DNA from: Coccinella septempunctata
Taxonomy: Eukaryota; Arthropoda; Insecta; Coleoptera; Coccinellidae
NCBI RefSeq assembly: GCF_907165205.1
Contig: NC_058193.1
Location: 32,067,521-32,131,520, forward strand
DNA: 64,000 nucleotides
Reading direction: 5' to 3'
Of the stretch, positions 24,001 to 34,247 are shown in pieces; position 1 is the stretch's first letter, and each line of letters opens with the position of its first letter. A program made the translations under genes and the position numbers. The notes below the pieces were generated by a model. It did no database searches, had not been told where the DNA came from, and worked only from the letters and a program-made list of their open reading frames with translations.

Positions 24001-24341
24001 GATTGTTTGCTGATTGGTCCTTCCATTTCGGAATGTTGTGGCAAAATTATAAAAAATGTTGCTTATGTTATTCTCTCTTCTCTTATTATAGAATTAGTTG
24101 AATTTAAACTGTTGAAATGTGCATAAGAAAGTTTCTTTCACTATAAAACTGAATGCTATGAGAATATCATCTCATTTAATTTAGATTTGAATATATTAGT
24201 TTTATCAAATTATTAAAGTTTTGTTGTATATACCTAGGTACTTACAAAAAATTTTTTTTTCAGATATTCGGAATGATAAACACAGGCGTCTATGCTTTCG
24301 CGTCTTATCTGTTGTATTTGGAATGGAAAAACAGAAACTGA
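15083..24341 (+). CDS. MARVEL-domain four-TM protein 1 (CKLF-like/CMTM type)
   Basis: Exons are 15083-15244, 23606-23770, 23868-23978 and 24264-24341, all joined in phase 0 with GT-AG borders, giving 171 residues. The N-terminal 40 residues are polar and Asn/Gln-rich. The motif LEYFKTTPGMLKIAEF is the typical entry into TM1 of CKLF-like MARVEL proteins. TM2 is GFFLLVVTISFVLTLIWIF, TM3 is in GVVTFLYFLGFIVQLITW, and TM4 is in IFGMINTGVYAFASYLLYL. There is a short cytosolic tail. MARVEL proteins act in membrane apposition and vesicle traffic; the specific role here is unknown. The Met at 15083 is followed by a second in-frame Met. Intron 1 is 8.4 kb and contains a coiled-coil gene (-), a fold-back element and a small ORF. 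It is the first of three paralogues with matching exon structure. Confidence 0.85.
15340..15660 (+). repeat. Tandem duplication, period about 181 bp
   Basis: The segment with TTTTCAAATCTGTGGCTCTC and then TCGAACCAGGGTG...TCTGGAAAATTCACTA occurs at about 15401-15468 and again at about 15582-15650. It is preceded in both cases by an AAATCTGTA block. About 1.7 copies are visible inside MARVEL-1 intron 1. No coding role is seen. Confidence 0.7.
15768..15864. repeat. Short hairpin repeat in MARVEL-1 intron 1
   Basis: The left arm at 15768-15801 (GGTAGTCTTCAT...TTTTAGGGC) pairs with the right arm at 15830-15864 (GGGCCTAAAATATTTTCAT...GAAGACC), with few mismatches and a loop of about 28 nt. It is MITE-like or a simple palindrome. 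Confidence 0.6.
15865..17607. other. MARVEL-1 intron 1, middle part
   Basis: A 135-aa ORF (16024-16431, +) is the only long reading frame. It has a hydrophobic stretch and a clean C-terminal half but no recognisable domain. A short palindrome (GGTGGTCA...TGACCACC) sits near 17237-17272. No other structure is seen. Confidence 0.35.
17608..18168 (-). CDS. Intronless coiled-coil protein nested in MARVEL-1 intron
   Basis: This single-exon frame of 186 codons lies on the strand opposite the host gene. It is strongly charged, rich in Lys, Glu and Leu, and has heptad-like spacing through about residues 10-110 and again near 140-180 (RNENNSLEKEIANLRI, KLQEKRLKQIEKVYRV). A central non-heptad segment contains FWTQIDNFANDIVSTID. 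No signal peptide or membrane segment is present. Length and composition are unlike chance ORFs in this AT-rich intron, where the antisense frames are only 66-110 codons. I do not recognise the family. A cytoskeletal, centrosomal or sperm-structure role would be typical for small coiled-coil genes of this kind, but that is a guess. Confidence 0.72.
   Translation of the reverse strand: MDPKLQILKKLIDAQRIEQEKKKKEEELYTLSKEICEMKRNLSIFSSDCDKLRNENNSLEKEIANLRINKEIIDNEVVLLEKSIVELTEELSTCEREMYEEKENFWTQIDNFANDIVSTIDNEKKAEFEGSTERKTLVKKDYREKRLRLKMLQGKFRGLELLEKLQEKRLKQIEKVYRVIDQNRYS
18190..20148. other. MARVEL-1 intron 1, part 2
   Basis: No supported gene is seen. The block 18840-19230 is somewhat more GC-rich and has short overlapping ORFs on both strands, but these show no conserved motif; it may be an old repeat. 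The rest is AT-rich. Confidence 0.3.
20149..21223. mobile_element. Fold-back element, copy 2 (complete)
   Basis: The element is bounded by TA-CAGGGTGTCCGTGCC at 20149 and GGTGTGGACACCCTG-TA at 21223, which suggests a TA target duplication. Two arms of about 0.5 kb meet at about 20685-20700 in an AT-rich centre. Blocks shared with copy 1 at 523-1552 include AACGTAGATCCATTATC and the TAGTCAATAAATGATACA segment. No transposase is encoded. A host pre-mRNA crossing it would form a hairpin of about 0.5 kb. Confidence 0.88.
21224..22426. other. MARVEL-1 intron 1, part 3
   Basis: AT-rich intron between the fold-back element and a small ORF. I see no supported feature. Confidence 0.3.
22427..22678 (+). 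CDS. Small hypothetical helical protein in MARVEL-1 intron
   Basis: An 83-codon frame starts ATG AGC with an A-rich context and ends TAG. The product is predicted helical, with regularly spaced Leu/Ile (IESILTLLRSCYDGLLLPIN, HKLLMLNTLVQKQVVQMLTS) and no signal peptide. The balanced composition, despite very AT-rich surroundings, is the main reason to list it. It could be a small subunit of a larger complex, an exon of another gene, or chance. I do not recognise the family. Confidence 0.35.
   Translation: MSSEANEIESILTLLRSCYDGLLLPINQSRIKLSSYLIYGLIDDINQIQNFISETTTHKLLMLNTLVQKQVVQMLTSIFARDN
22680..23605. other. End of MARVEL-1 intron 1
   Basis: No supported feature up to the acceptor at 23604-23605; ORFs at 23314-23647 (-) appear to be chance frames. 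Confidence 0.3.
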
Positions 24342-24482
24342 AGGTTGTTCCAGCTCCAAAGAACAAAATTTCTGTAAATATATGTGGACCAACGACTGAT
24401 TTCTAAGTTGTTCGTAGGAATATGTTTGAAGCAACCTAAACGACAATCAGAATCAACATCACTAGAGCGAAAGTATTCAATC

Positions 24483-24488
24483 AATAAA
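24483..24488 (+). terminator. Polyadenylation signal of MARVEL-1
   Basis: AATAAA lies about 140 bp after the stop codon, followed by T/G-rich sequence. It is the first good hexamer downstream of the gene. Confidence 0.6.
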
Positions 24489-27400
24489 TTAAGTTTGTAA
24501 TTTGTAAGATTTTTAACCTGTTCTCGTTTTATTTTGTCGTTTTTTTAGTGTTTCCATTTCGATTTCAATTTCTTAGGAAGTAGGAGATTTTGTCTCAAAT
24601 ATTTCATTTTCCAGAAGTGCACTTATTATTATCTCTTATTGTGTGGCCCCATTTCTACTTCTTTTTCTTTATTTATAATTGTTACATATATTTATAATTA
24701 ACTGCTATTGGCATTTATATGTTAAATTTAAGACTTAATTCTATTTTTCCAATATTTTGTTTGTAAATAACTAGTTTAAGATTTTTCTAACTGTATCTTC
24801 ATTAAATTACGATTATATTTCAAGAAAAACAATATTATTCAAATATATTTTGAGCCATTCACATCATATATTCAATCGAAAACTGAGTTGTGATTTTCTA
24901 GCAATTTATTATATAGGAGCTGATTTTGTACCTAATATCAAAATAGTATAATAGTTTGTTCGGTTTGCTGAAACTCGAGAATGAATTGGAGATTATATTC
25001 GGAAACATTTCGAAATTCACAAAGTAAATTCAGTATCACTTGCTTCAGCGAAAATAGAAGACCAGTAGGGCGGAAATAAATTTTATTTGTGTTAAATATA
25101 AATATGATGGTAACCATTGTAAAATGTTGAGATTTTAAAATAGATCAAATAGTCCATTCTATAAAAATATCATGTGAAATCATGTGAAAACAGTAAGATT
25201 TCGAAGCATTCGTATAAGTTTTTACTGAAATCATTTGCCAGCTCAAACTTTTAGTTTAGACGGTATTATAAAGAATAAAATTGTTCAAAAAGCAGTTCGA
25301 ATCTAATATGGCAAAAAATGGATCTTGAAATTATTTAATATATTAGATACAAAGAAGGTGTTTTCTCATTGATTTCACAAACATTTCCAACACTCAGATA
25401 CATGAATATGATTTTAAATGAAAAATTATATGAGAGAATGATAATATAAATCAAAGTCCTCTTTTGAACTCCAGAAAACGAAGTATGTAAGTAAGTATAA
25501 CAACTCAAGAAATTTAACATAAAATTCACTAAAATAAATGATGCATCAATTACACTGATAAACAGTATCACTAAATATTATTTCGTTTTCCTATATTTTA
25601 TTTTATCAATTTGATTCCTTACTGTGTTGTGTGAGTAAAAAGAAATTCACAATTATCAATAAGCGGATATTTCAGCTCAAGAACTTCGGGTGGTAGTAGC
25701 TTTAAAGAATTTCAAAACTTTAGCCTTTTTATCTGATGAAGTTGTTTATTATCTTTCATATAAGTCTCCTTTTGATTTTTTTATCCTGCTGGTGGTAGAT
25801 TCTAACATCGCCTTTCAGTTCTCAACTGTAATTTTCAAAATTTCAAATTCCAACCAAAGTTTTCTTTCAATTGGATCATTGTAAGAATATTTTTACAGGT
25901 TATATTTTCCGGAAACTGGGACCAATATTCCGAAAAAATTTCGTCAAAAATTGGATTATATCGATCAAAGAAGCCTTTTCCAAGTCAAAATAATTCTATC
26001 GTCCTCAAAGTAAACCAAAATTAACTTAAAATATTTGGAATATTCGACAACCTTAGATAACTGCAGAAATTCAAGTGGAATCTTTTCGTTCTAAACTATA
26101 AATATTTTGTAGTTTCTTGAAAAACTGTGCCCTGTGCTTCGAAATTCAAAATTGCTCATATACTTTTGGAAATTGCCCTGTTTGTAATGATTTCAGAAGT
26201 GGGTGAAGCAAGTTTTTTGCTCTAGGATAAAATCATCACAAAATCTTTTCGACAGGACCCTCGACACAAACTGATGATATGGGGAAAAATTATCTATAAA
26301 TCAATATACACACACACATTTCCTCTCCATCCGGCCATTTCACAAATCTCATTTACACGTCCAGTAAGTACATAAATAAATGCACATAAGTCAGCAGGCT
26401 AGAGCGTAGGAGTGAAGGAAATAGGTCAGACCATAACAGATCGGAAAATATCGCAGAATGCGTGAATTTTCAGTGGATGCTCCCTGGTGGCTCGTTCTAC
26501 TTACTCGTCGATCAGTGAATCCTTGTACACCTTTGTTTTCGTGGTCAACTACTATAAGGTCGAAGAGGGTTATAACCCAAACCCAGTCACACCCACCTGT
26601 CCAAGCGGGGTTATCCACGATTTTGTGCTAGCACCGTTCAGTCTGAATTCTTCCACGGTTAAAATAACGATAAACTCGCCTTTCATGAGAGGTTAGTGTT
26701 GGCTGTGTACAAGCACTCTTTAGCGATTTATTGTAGCGTAAGTTTTTTTTCGATTAAATGAAGATAAATTAATTAACTGAATAAATATTAATTTTCAGGT
26801 TATCCCTCTCAATTTTAAATAAATAATTATTGATCTTTTTCTTTCAAAATTCAGTTTTGCTTAAGTATACATTCATCATCGGAATCTTTTGGATTTTGAA
26901 AATTTAACATATTAAAATATGTTGCGTATGATGCAAGCTATTTTTAATCCATAATTTTTTCCCACTCAAAGTACATTATTTGCAGAGGAATGCTTGAAGC
27001 TCGAACATGTAACTTTTCACCTCAAATTTACTCAAAAATAAAAAATTTAGGACTTAGTTATGCACACTCCTCGAAAGTTCGGTAGTTGTTGATTCTTTTT
27101 TTAATCATAACCCAAAAATTCTGTGCATAGTTTATAGATGTTTTGTTGCACTTCAAATATACATCAATTTCGCCTAAAATATGCTCAATTTTCTCCAAAA
27201 TACGATCCCCTTAATAAAAAGGGTTTATTAAGAAAAACCAATGGTCAAATAATTCTCAGCAACAAAAAGTCGAGTCATTTCTGGCACAAAAAGTTATGGC
27301 TGAACCTCAAAAAAAATTGAGCAATTTTTCGACCTATTTCAAAAGTATGAATCCTGTTGCAAGATCAGGATAAATACAATCCTTTCAATCCAAGAAAGAA

Positions 27401-28289
27401 GTCAAAATCTCACAGTCTTTTCACTATAAATCGCTCATTTTTCCGTTTATTAATACTCAGAGAATTCATATCAATACAGGTTTTTTGATATGTTATATTA
27501 TACCAGACAAATGGGAAAAGAAATCAAAGCCACCAGAACCTCAAAATTGATGAACATACAATCGAAAATTCATCGGATAAAAACTTCACATTCCACTGCT
27601 CAACTTATCATCTTCATTTGAGGAGGTATACGAATGAATTCATCACTTACTAAGTAAATATTGATCACGATATGAGTCATGTTAAATTTTCATTTCCTCA
27701 GTCATGTCTGCTGCTGGCTTAGGTTATTGTGATTTGCGTGACTGAAATTAGTAGGTGCGGTATCCGAAAATAAGAGGTGAGTGAAATCGCTTTCAACGGA
27801 TGATGCTTCGATTTTCCAATCAAATTTTGAATTAAACGAAAAAACGCAAATTTGACACAGTGATTCATTCATAGCCTCCCTTTTTCTTGCGGAATGGTTT
27901 CGAAGTTTCAGGAATCAGAAATTTTTTTCTTCAATATTATATTATATTGAAAAATACCGATACAGTTCAATTGAATTGAAATGGTAGGATCGTATCATCA
28001 TAAAAAAGATCCAAAAAAAATCCGTATACCAGGAAATATTTTGTAGTTTTGGAAATATGTGGAATAAAATTGTTCTTAGGGGAGTCAAGCCAGTATAATA
28101 GCTGATGGATGATGCATGGGTGATTCTGTGATTTCACTTTTCCCATTCTCAAAATGCAAATGAAAATGAAAATACTGATGGCATCGCATTAGGCTCGATA
28201 ATACTATATGATGAAAATGTGTTGATCTGTGTGATTTTGCTCCAGTATCATTATTTCCTTCAAAAACTCCTTTTTCAGAAATCGACAGA
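24489..28289. other. Intergenic region between MARVEL-1 and MARVEL-2
   Basis: Mostly AT-rich DNA without recognisable genes. A block at about 26390-26700 is more GC-rich. It contains an initiator-like TCAGTC at 26639 and a good donor (GAGAG|GTTAGT) near 26694. It could be a non-coding first exon of MARVEL-2, whose first coding exon is preceded by an acceptor (TTTTTCAG just before 28280). That link is an inference. Confidence 0.35.
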
Positions 28290-30016
28290 ATGTCTCACTC
28301 TGTAACTGTAACCAGAACAACCACAACTACGACCACATCGGCAATTATCATAAACACAGGATATTTCAAGACATGGCCTGGCCTGTTCAAACTTCTTCAA
28401 ATGGTAAGTAAGATTGTGTTCAACAATCGGAATCAGTTTCATTTCATCATCGTGCACTTTGTGTTATAATTCTCTAAAAATAACGTGATTGACGTCAAAG
28501 ATTTTCCGATGGATATAAAACAGAAATAATCCCGGATAAATTTCCTGATGGATATGCATGTAGATGATGAAAGAGATTGACTTCCGAGAAATACAAGTTT
28601 TCCGAAAAATATCGTTTATGTTGTTGGTAACTTTGGGGCAAGACACAGGAAGGAAATTTCCTGAGAAAATAGATTTTTCCTTGATTTCTGAAGTGTTTTC
28701 AATATTGTCTGGAATTCATATCTCACAATTAATATGATGGCAATATGTGAATAATGTCGACAATTGGAGAACGTTTATCTGAAATGCATTATTTTTCAAT
28801 ATTTCGGCCTTATTTCAAACTGTAAATTTTACTTTTTAATTTGGTAAAAACGATCATTTTTCACTTAAAGACTGAAATGTTTCTGTGAATCCTCTGAAGA
28901 ATTCGAGAATTCCAAATAATATACTCTTATTCATTTGGAACAAGTGACGAATTATCCTTGTGGAAAGAATTCAATTTACAAGGTGGTGTATTGTTGTGTC
29001 TCCCATGTTTCAATGTAGCTCCTATGCATGACATCATTCCTACCAATTTGACCTAGGCCTACAATCGTACGACTTCTATAAATGGAAGTTTCAAGTATTT
29101 CTGATCGTTATAATTCATCGGAGAAAATTTTTCATGTCATATTCATAATGCAACCTCATTAATCTTCCAGAAAAATGCATTGATGTATTACGCACCTTTA
29201 TATACTGTTATGAGATATTCTTTTATGGTGAAGATTTGGAATCGAAGGAAAAAAATTTCGATATACATATTAGTTTATAAATGGTGAAAAAAATACTTGA
29301 ACTTCCACCAGATCTACAACTTTTTCTTTGAGGAGAAGAGCCATGATTTCAACTATAGTTGTGATATATCACATAAAAAGTTATCCCAAATAAGTTAGTG
29401 ACTCGCATTGTATATAATGAACAAAAATAACTAATTTGTATCTAGGAATGAAAACTAATTTTTATATACTGAAAACAATTTCTCTTTCAGATCCTTGGAG
29501 CTGTAGTGGTTGGTTTTGTTAGTTATTATTATAATTCCTACCTATATCGCACCCCTGTAACATTCTTCCTATTGACAGCAGTGGCATTTCTTATCGGTAC
29601 ATTTTTGATATTACTGTCATGTATGATATCAATTTCAACAGCATCTGTGCTACCGAAGACAATTTATGTAAGTTCCTTTTGAGTATTCAAGAAAAAGTGT
29701 ATGTAACTAAAAATTTGAAAAAATTGCAGGAAGTTGTTTATCATGGGTTCGCTTTTATTCTTTATCTGGCAGCTAGTATAACATTCATAATTGAAGTAAA
29801 TCATTACTCGAATACAAGATATGACAACCACTACGAATGCTACTTTGCAGCGGCCGTAAGTAAAATGGATTCAACTGATTTAATTTTCAACTCAAAATCA
29901 ACCGACATTGTTGATTGAATTTTAAAAAAATCGACTTTTTTCAGATACTTGGATTCGTAATAACCGTTCTCTACTTGTTGAGTACCGTCCATGCTATGAG
30001 GACTTATAGATTATAG
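28290..30016 (+). CDS. MARVEL-domain four-TM protein 2 (CKLF-like/CMTM type)
   Basis: Exons are 28290-28403, 29491-29667, 29730-29855 and 29945-30016, all phase 0 and GT-AG, giving 162 residues. The N-terminus has a Thr-rich run (TVTRTTTTTTTSAIIINT) followed by GYFKTWPGLFKLLQM, the motif that leads into TM1 in this family. TM1-TM2 lie in exon 2 (ILGAVVVGFVSYYY, VTFFLLTAVAFLIGTFLILL), TM3 in exon 3 (GFAFILYLAASITFIIEV) and TM4 in exon 4 (ILGFVITVLYLLSTVHAM). The tail is very short. The acceptor directly before the start implies an upstream non-coding exon. It is a close structural sister of MARVEL-1. Function is inferred only from the family (membrane apposition or trafficking). Confidence 0.85.
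28404..29490 (+). other. MARVEL-2 intron 1
   Basis: An AT-rich intron of 1087 bp; I see no repeat or gene in it. Confidence 0.5.
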
Positions 30017-30329
30017 AGGATTGTAAAGATGGAACATTGGAAAAAAATCGAATTTATATGGAAACAATTTTTGAGCTAATTATTATTTTTTCTGCAGATT
30101 CATTTTGTGTTGATTGGGTTTAAAATTTTCATAAACTGAACTCAGAACAGAACAGCTGTATAATAACCAAGAATTAAGAATAATTTATTGCATTGACTCA
30201 AAATTTGGAAGATATAGAAATGAATATTTCGTTTTAGTTTTGAGATAATATAGTTTTTTACTCAATGTACACTGCATTCATTCAAGAGGAGAAGATATAT
30301 CTACAATATCTACAAACTTATGTTTTACA

Positions 30330-30632
30330 AATAAAGAAATATTAGAGATTTTTGGCAAATTATGTGCCTTAGGTATATTGTTAAGGACTACTTTTGATAG
30401 TTTTTTTTCTACTATACGTCACCTACAATAATAATACCAAATAAACATATTTTCTTACCATTTTACATTATCATCCACAAAAACCATCAGAGTAGGATTA
30501 TGGAGTGTATTTACATTATAATAATCATATTTTTGAAATTCGTATATTTTATACTTTGAAATCATCATGTTTTACAAATATGTACTTATTTATTTGTACA
30601 GTTTTTTATGTGTTTTACAAATGTGAAATAAA
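30330..30632 (+). terminator. Polyadenylation signals of MARVEL-2
   Basis: AATAAA occurs at 30330-30335 and again at 30627-30632, both in AT-rich 3' sequence after the stop at 30016. Two alternative 3' ends are possible. Confidence 0.5.
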
Positions 30633-30702
30633 TATATAAATATTCGTATTTTTGATTTGCAATGACTGTATGCATAGTTATTTCCTAGGTGCATGCAAGA
30701 AG

Positions 30703-31530
30703 TACAGTGGCGGTACCAGGAGTGATTTTGGGTTGGGGCATAATTTTATATTTGAAATTCTGTAAGGTGTTGATATAAAATAGGTATATATCCTTATAAC
30801 TGTAATATACCTACTTGATACGTTTGAAAGAAAACTACTGTGAAACTTATTATTATTTGAAGGTGGGAATAAAATCATTTTTCCATATTCGAAAAGATAT
30901 TTCTCCCATATCTATTTCAAACAGCAACTCCTCTTGCAAAAATTTAGGAAGTTTTGACTGACCCATCTTTTTGGGAATTTTTCCATGGTCAACTTGTGAG
31001 TTGAGTATCTTCCAGGAAAATTATCTTAGAATTCTTAGATCTAAATTTGATACATATTCTGAAAGAGTAACTCTTAATCGTTCGGTCTTAACGAATTTTT
31101 AACTGAACCCAGCTTTTTCAGGATTTTTCGAAGGTCAGCTTTCGAGTCGTTTATCTCTCATTGAAAGTAACCGAAGATGGAAATGTGATACATATTCTGA
31201 AAGAGCAACTCTTCTTGTAATAAAGCTGAGAATTTTATTCATCTAGGTGCAACCGTTCGCTCTTGACGAATTTTTAACTGAACACATCATCTTTTTCAGG
31301 ATTTTTCGAAGTGGTTTATCTCTCAATAAAAGTAACCGTAGATGGAAATGTGATACCTACATATTTAGGATGTATAAAAATAATTTTTATATATCGTGTT
31401 TTGAAGCAGCTTTTCAGATCATTCAAACGTTTACCCCCTACCCTGCCCTTTGTAGATAAAAAAATAAAGTAGTGAAAAGTTGTTCGAAATCTTCTCATCT
31501 TCTTGCTATGTCTGTAATCTAGATACATAG
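30703..31530 (-). repeat. Short inverted relative of the 61.6-kb satellite, with a hAT-like end
   Basis: The block opens AGTGGCGGTACCAGGAGTG at about 30704, the same sequence as the reverse strand at about 61575-61594. It then carries about three diverged units of the roughly 175-bp satellite in reverse orientation. Landmarks are CATATTCTGAAAGAG near 31055 and 31190, and GAATTTTTAACTGAAC near 31095 and 31265. It lies between MARVEL-2 and MARVEL-3. The CAGTGGCGG start resembles ends of some hAT-type elements, but no transposase is present. Confidence 0.7.
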
Positions 31531-31747
31531 ACTACTAAGACTACTACGTCCCTGTGCCCATTCAATCTCAGCATTCTAAATTTAAATAATCTGTCCAAAA
31601 ATAGATTTAAATACCCCATAGTTGAAATTCGTCCCTAAAATGCCTACCCGAACATTCACACTGTCACGATCCAGAACCCACGTTTGTTTGTATGTATCGC
31701 AAAAACTCATTAGTTCATGAACAATTTATCAGATCTAACATCTTTAT

Positions 31748-34221
31748 ATGAGACCAGCAATTGTAGTGATGCCAAATTCACAAGGCGGTATTGGATGTTG
31801 TGGATGTTTTAGGTGTTGTACTTGTGTCAATGTGAACTTTTTAAAAACGGAAATAGGAGTAGTCAAAACCTTAGAAGTTGTAAGTATCCGCTTAGACTTT
31901 GTGAAAGTTTATATTATTCTTTGTTTACGTTCATTCATCACCAATGAATGCGTGTAACTGTATGCAACACTTAATACTTTGAAAAGCTCGAAGGAAGCCT
32001 AAACCACAGTATTTACTGCTGCCCAAACGGGAGAATTCACCAAATATTCAAACATTCAAAGAATTCGATATACATATATGAAAGACGATTTGAAGACATG
32101 ATTGCGAGATAAAACTGAAAATTTGTATATTTTCAGCTTTTGGGAATGATATGCCACTCCTTGGTGCTGAATTTTGGGACGCAGTATGCTCTGACTATAG
32201 GCTCCTCTTATCAATCCTTCCTGACCACAGCCTCGTGGAGTTTTTTGACGACAGGTTTACTTATATTATGTTACCTTCTTTCACCTAGATCCCTTGGATT
32301 GATTAGGCAATCTTTATTCGTAAGTATCTATGATACCTCTGAATTGCTTTCGCCCAATTTTCAGGAATCCTCAATGAAGTTTTCGATTTTACCCCCTGCA
32401 TTCGCAATTCGGGAGCATATCCAAATTCCAAAAAATCAAATGAAATATGCGATGTACACATATAATTTATTATTTGTATATTCGATTGGTGTATTTTTCT
32501 GATTTATCAAAATAATCTAAAAGAACAGAGAGTTTTTAATGTTGGCATGACTGGAGATAAACTCTGGTTGGTCCCCCTGTTCTTGTTTCATTTGACATTT
32601 TGACGTTTTCTGTGAATGTTTGAAATTTTAACGGTCAAAAAACGCAAAAATAAATAAAACTTTGAAAAATGGATAAAAAGGATAACGTTTTATCAACACC
32701 AATTAGAAATAAAACTGGAAAAACTATGTTGATTCCACCCTCTCCGTTTATGAAGAAAATAGGTTTTGGAACAGGTAAACTAGATGCTAAATCTTTACCG
32801 GTTCTTGGAGCTAATACGCTAGTTTTTTCAAGGTGTGTGTGTGTACGAGTACCAAAGGTCGCCATTAGCTTCTAAAATAAGATCACCATGGGCAATCAAG
32901 AAGTTGAGCAAATCGAAAAAAGGGGATATTCATCTCAATGAGCGGTTGAAATGGGAAGCCGAAGTTTTGAGAAAATTGCAACATCCAAATATAGTGGGTT
33001 TTCGAGCTCACTTAAAATCAAATGCTGGTAATATTTTGGCCATGGAAGAATGCTCAGCATGTTTGGGAAATCTGATTGAAGAAAGGAGAGAGAATGGTCC
33101 ATTGTCACCATATTCTAAGAACATCATTATTAAAGTTGGTCTCGATATAAGTAGTGCCTTGAATTATTTGCATAATACTGCTCTCATATTGCATTGTGAT
33201 ATAAAATCTTTCAATATACTGATAAAAGGAGATTTTAACATATGCAAATTATGTGACTTTGGTGTCTGCTTACCATTAAAGAAAGATGGTACAATAGATG
33301 AAGAAAAAGCAGGGGATGAATATGAATATACTGGTACACCAATGTGGTCCCCTCCTGAAGTTATGAAATTTCCCCAAAAAGTTAGCAGTAAGGCTGATAT
33401 CTACTCATTTGGACTTGTTTTACAAGAAATGTTAACGTTAACAATACCAATTACCGAGGATATGATGGAGTCAATGGATATCTCAAACGAAGATGAAGAA
33501 GAATTTGATGCTTTGGCAATGAATGACTCAATAGAATATCCCCATATCGATATGGTTGTCTATAAAGATATCATAGATTTGATAAATATGTGTACTTCTA
33601 GTGAACCAAAACATAGACCAAGTTCTAGAAAATTGGAGGGAATATTCAGGGGATTGACACTTAAACAAACATAATATAGTATATTCTTCTATACTAATGC
33701 AATATCAGATAAGATTAAGAATTCTTCATAAATTTGTTCTTCATAAGGTCTGGTTCATGATTCAAAGATAATGTAAATAATTACGAACTGACAATGGCTC
33801 TTTTACTGTATATAATATGTTTGTGAAATAAAATACTTTGAATTTTTCTCTCTTTTTTATTGTTTTTACCCCACTTTTACACAGATAATAGGAAATTAAA
33901 AAAAAATTATCGAATTTATAATCTACTATAAATGTTTCTTAATTTCAGGAAACAGCTTTCAATGGTATTGCAGCATTCAGTTACATTACAAGTTGTTCAT
34001 ATCTAGGGTATGCTGTTAACATGTTTTTACAGCCACTTGCCCTAATGTCTACTGCAGTAAATGCCTATCCAGCTGTTAGTACTGCTTATGTAAGTTTGAA
34101 ATATGGTCTTGAAGTCATTTGAATTATTTTTATATTCTTTCAGATTCTCGGATCATTTGTAGGTCTTTTATATTTATATGATGCTTGGAAGTCTTGGACG
34201 TATTACAGGAATTTTATATGA
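31748..34221 (+). CDS. sing: MARVEL-domain protein 3, probable singles bar orthologue
   Basis: Exons are 31748-31879, 32137-32319, 33949-34089 and 34144-34221 (stop TGA), all phase 0, giving 177 residues. The N-terminus is Cys-rich (GIGCCGCFRCCTCVNVNF) before the TM1 entry KTEIGVVKTLEV-LLGMICH. Further helices are in WSFLTTGLLILCYLLS, NGIAAFSYITSCSYLGYAV and ILGSFVGLLYLYDAW. The Cys cluster and helix pattern match, from memory, insect proteins annotated singles bar, a MARVEL protein needed for myoblast fusion in Drosophila; the assignment needs a search. Its 1.6-kb second intron contains a complete kinase gene on the same strand. The exon plan matches the two upstream MARVEL genes. Confidence 0.82.
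32669..33674 (+). CDS. PBK: PBK/TOPK-like protein kinase, nested in a sing intron
   Basis: Two exons, 32669-32774 and 32833-33674, are separated by a 58-nt intron and encode 315 residues, close to the family length of about 320. The N-terminus (STPIRN, then IPPSPFMKKIGFGTG) matches the start of PBK/TOPK kinases and leads into the glycine-rich loop. The VAIK-type lysine is in WAIKKL. The catalytic loop is HCDIKSFNILIKGDF (HCD in place of HRD, as these kinases deviate there). The Mg-binding motif is LCDFGVCL and the activation end is GTPMWSPPE. An acidic insert (NEDEEEFDAL) sits where PBK has one. PBK is a serine/threonine, MAPKK-like kinase active in mitotic cells. Both splice junctions preserve the frame. 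It has its own AATAAA at 33827. Confidence 0.88.
33827..33832 (+). terminator. PBK: Polyadenylation signal of the nested kinase
   Basis: AATAAA lies 153 bp after the kinase stop and about 120 bp before the acceptor of sing exon 3 at 33947-33948. It lies on the host gene's strand, so it must be ignored in full-length sing transcripts. Confidence 0.6.
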
Positions 34222-34241
34222 GTACATCGTCGGAAAAATAT

Positions 34242-34247
34242 AATAAA
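34242..34247 (+). terminator. sing: Polyadenylation signal of sing
   Basis: AATAAA starts 21 bp after the sing stop codon, followed by a T-rich run, so the 3' UTR would be very short. Confidence 0.6.

Noticed and set aside
26391..26696. Overlapping ORFs of 69-75 codons in a GC-richer block
   Set aside because: Neither translation shows a domain. A non-coding first exon or regulatory block is more likely than a protein gene.
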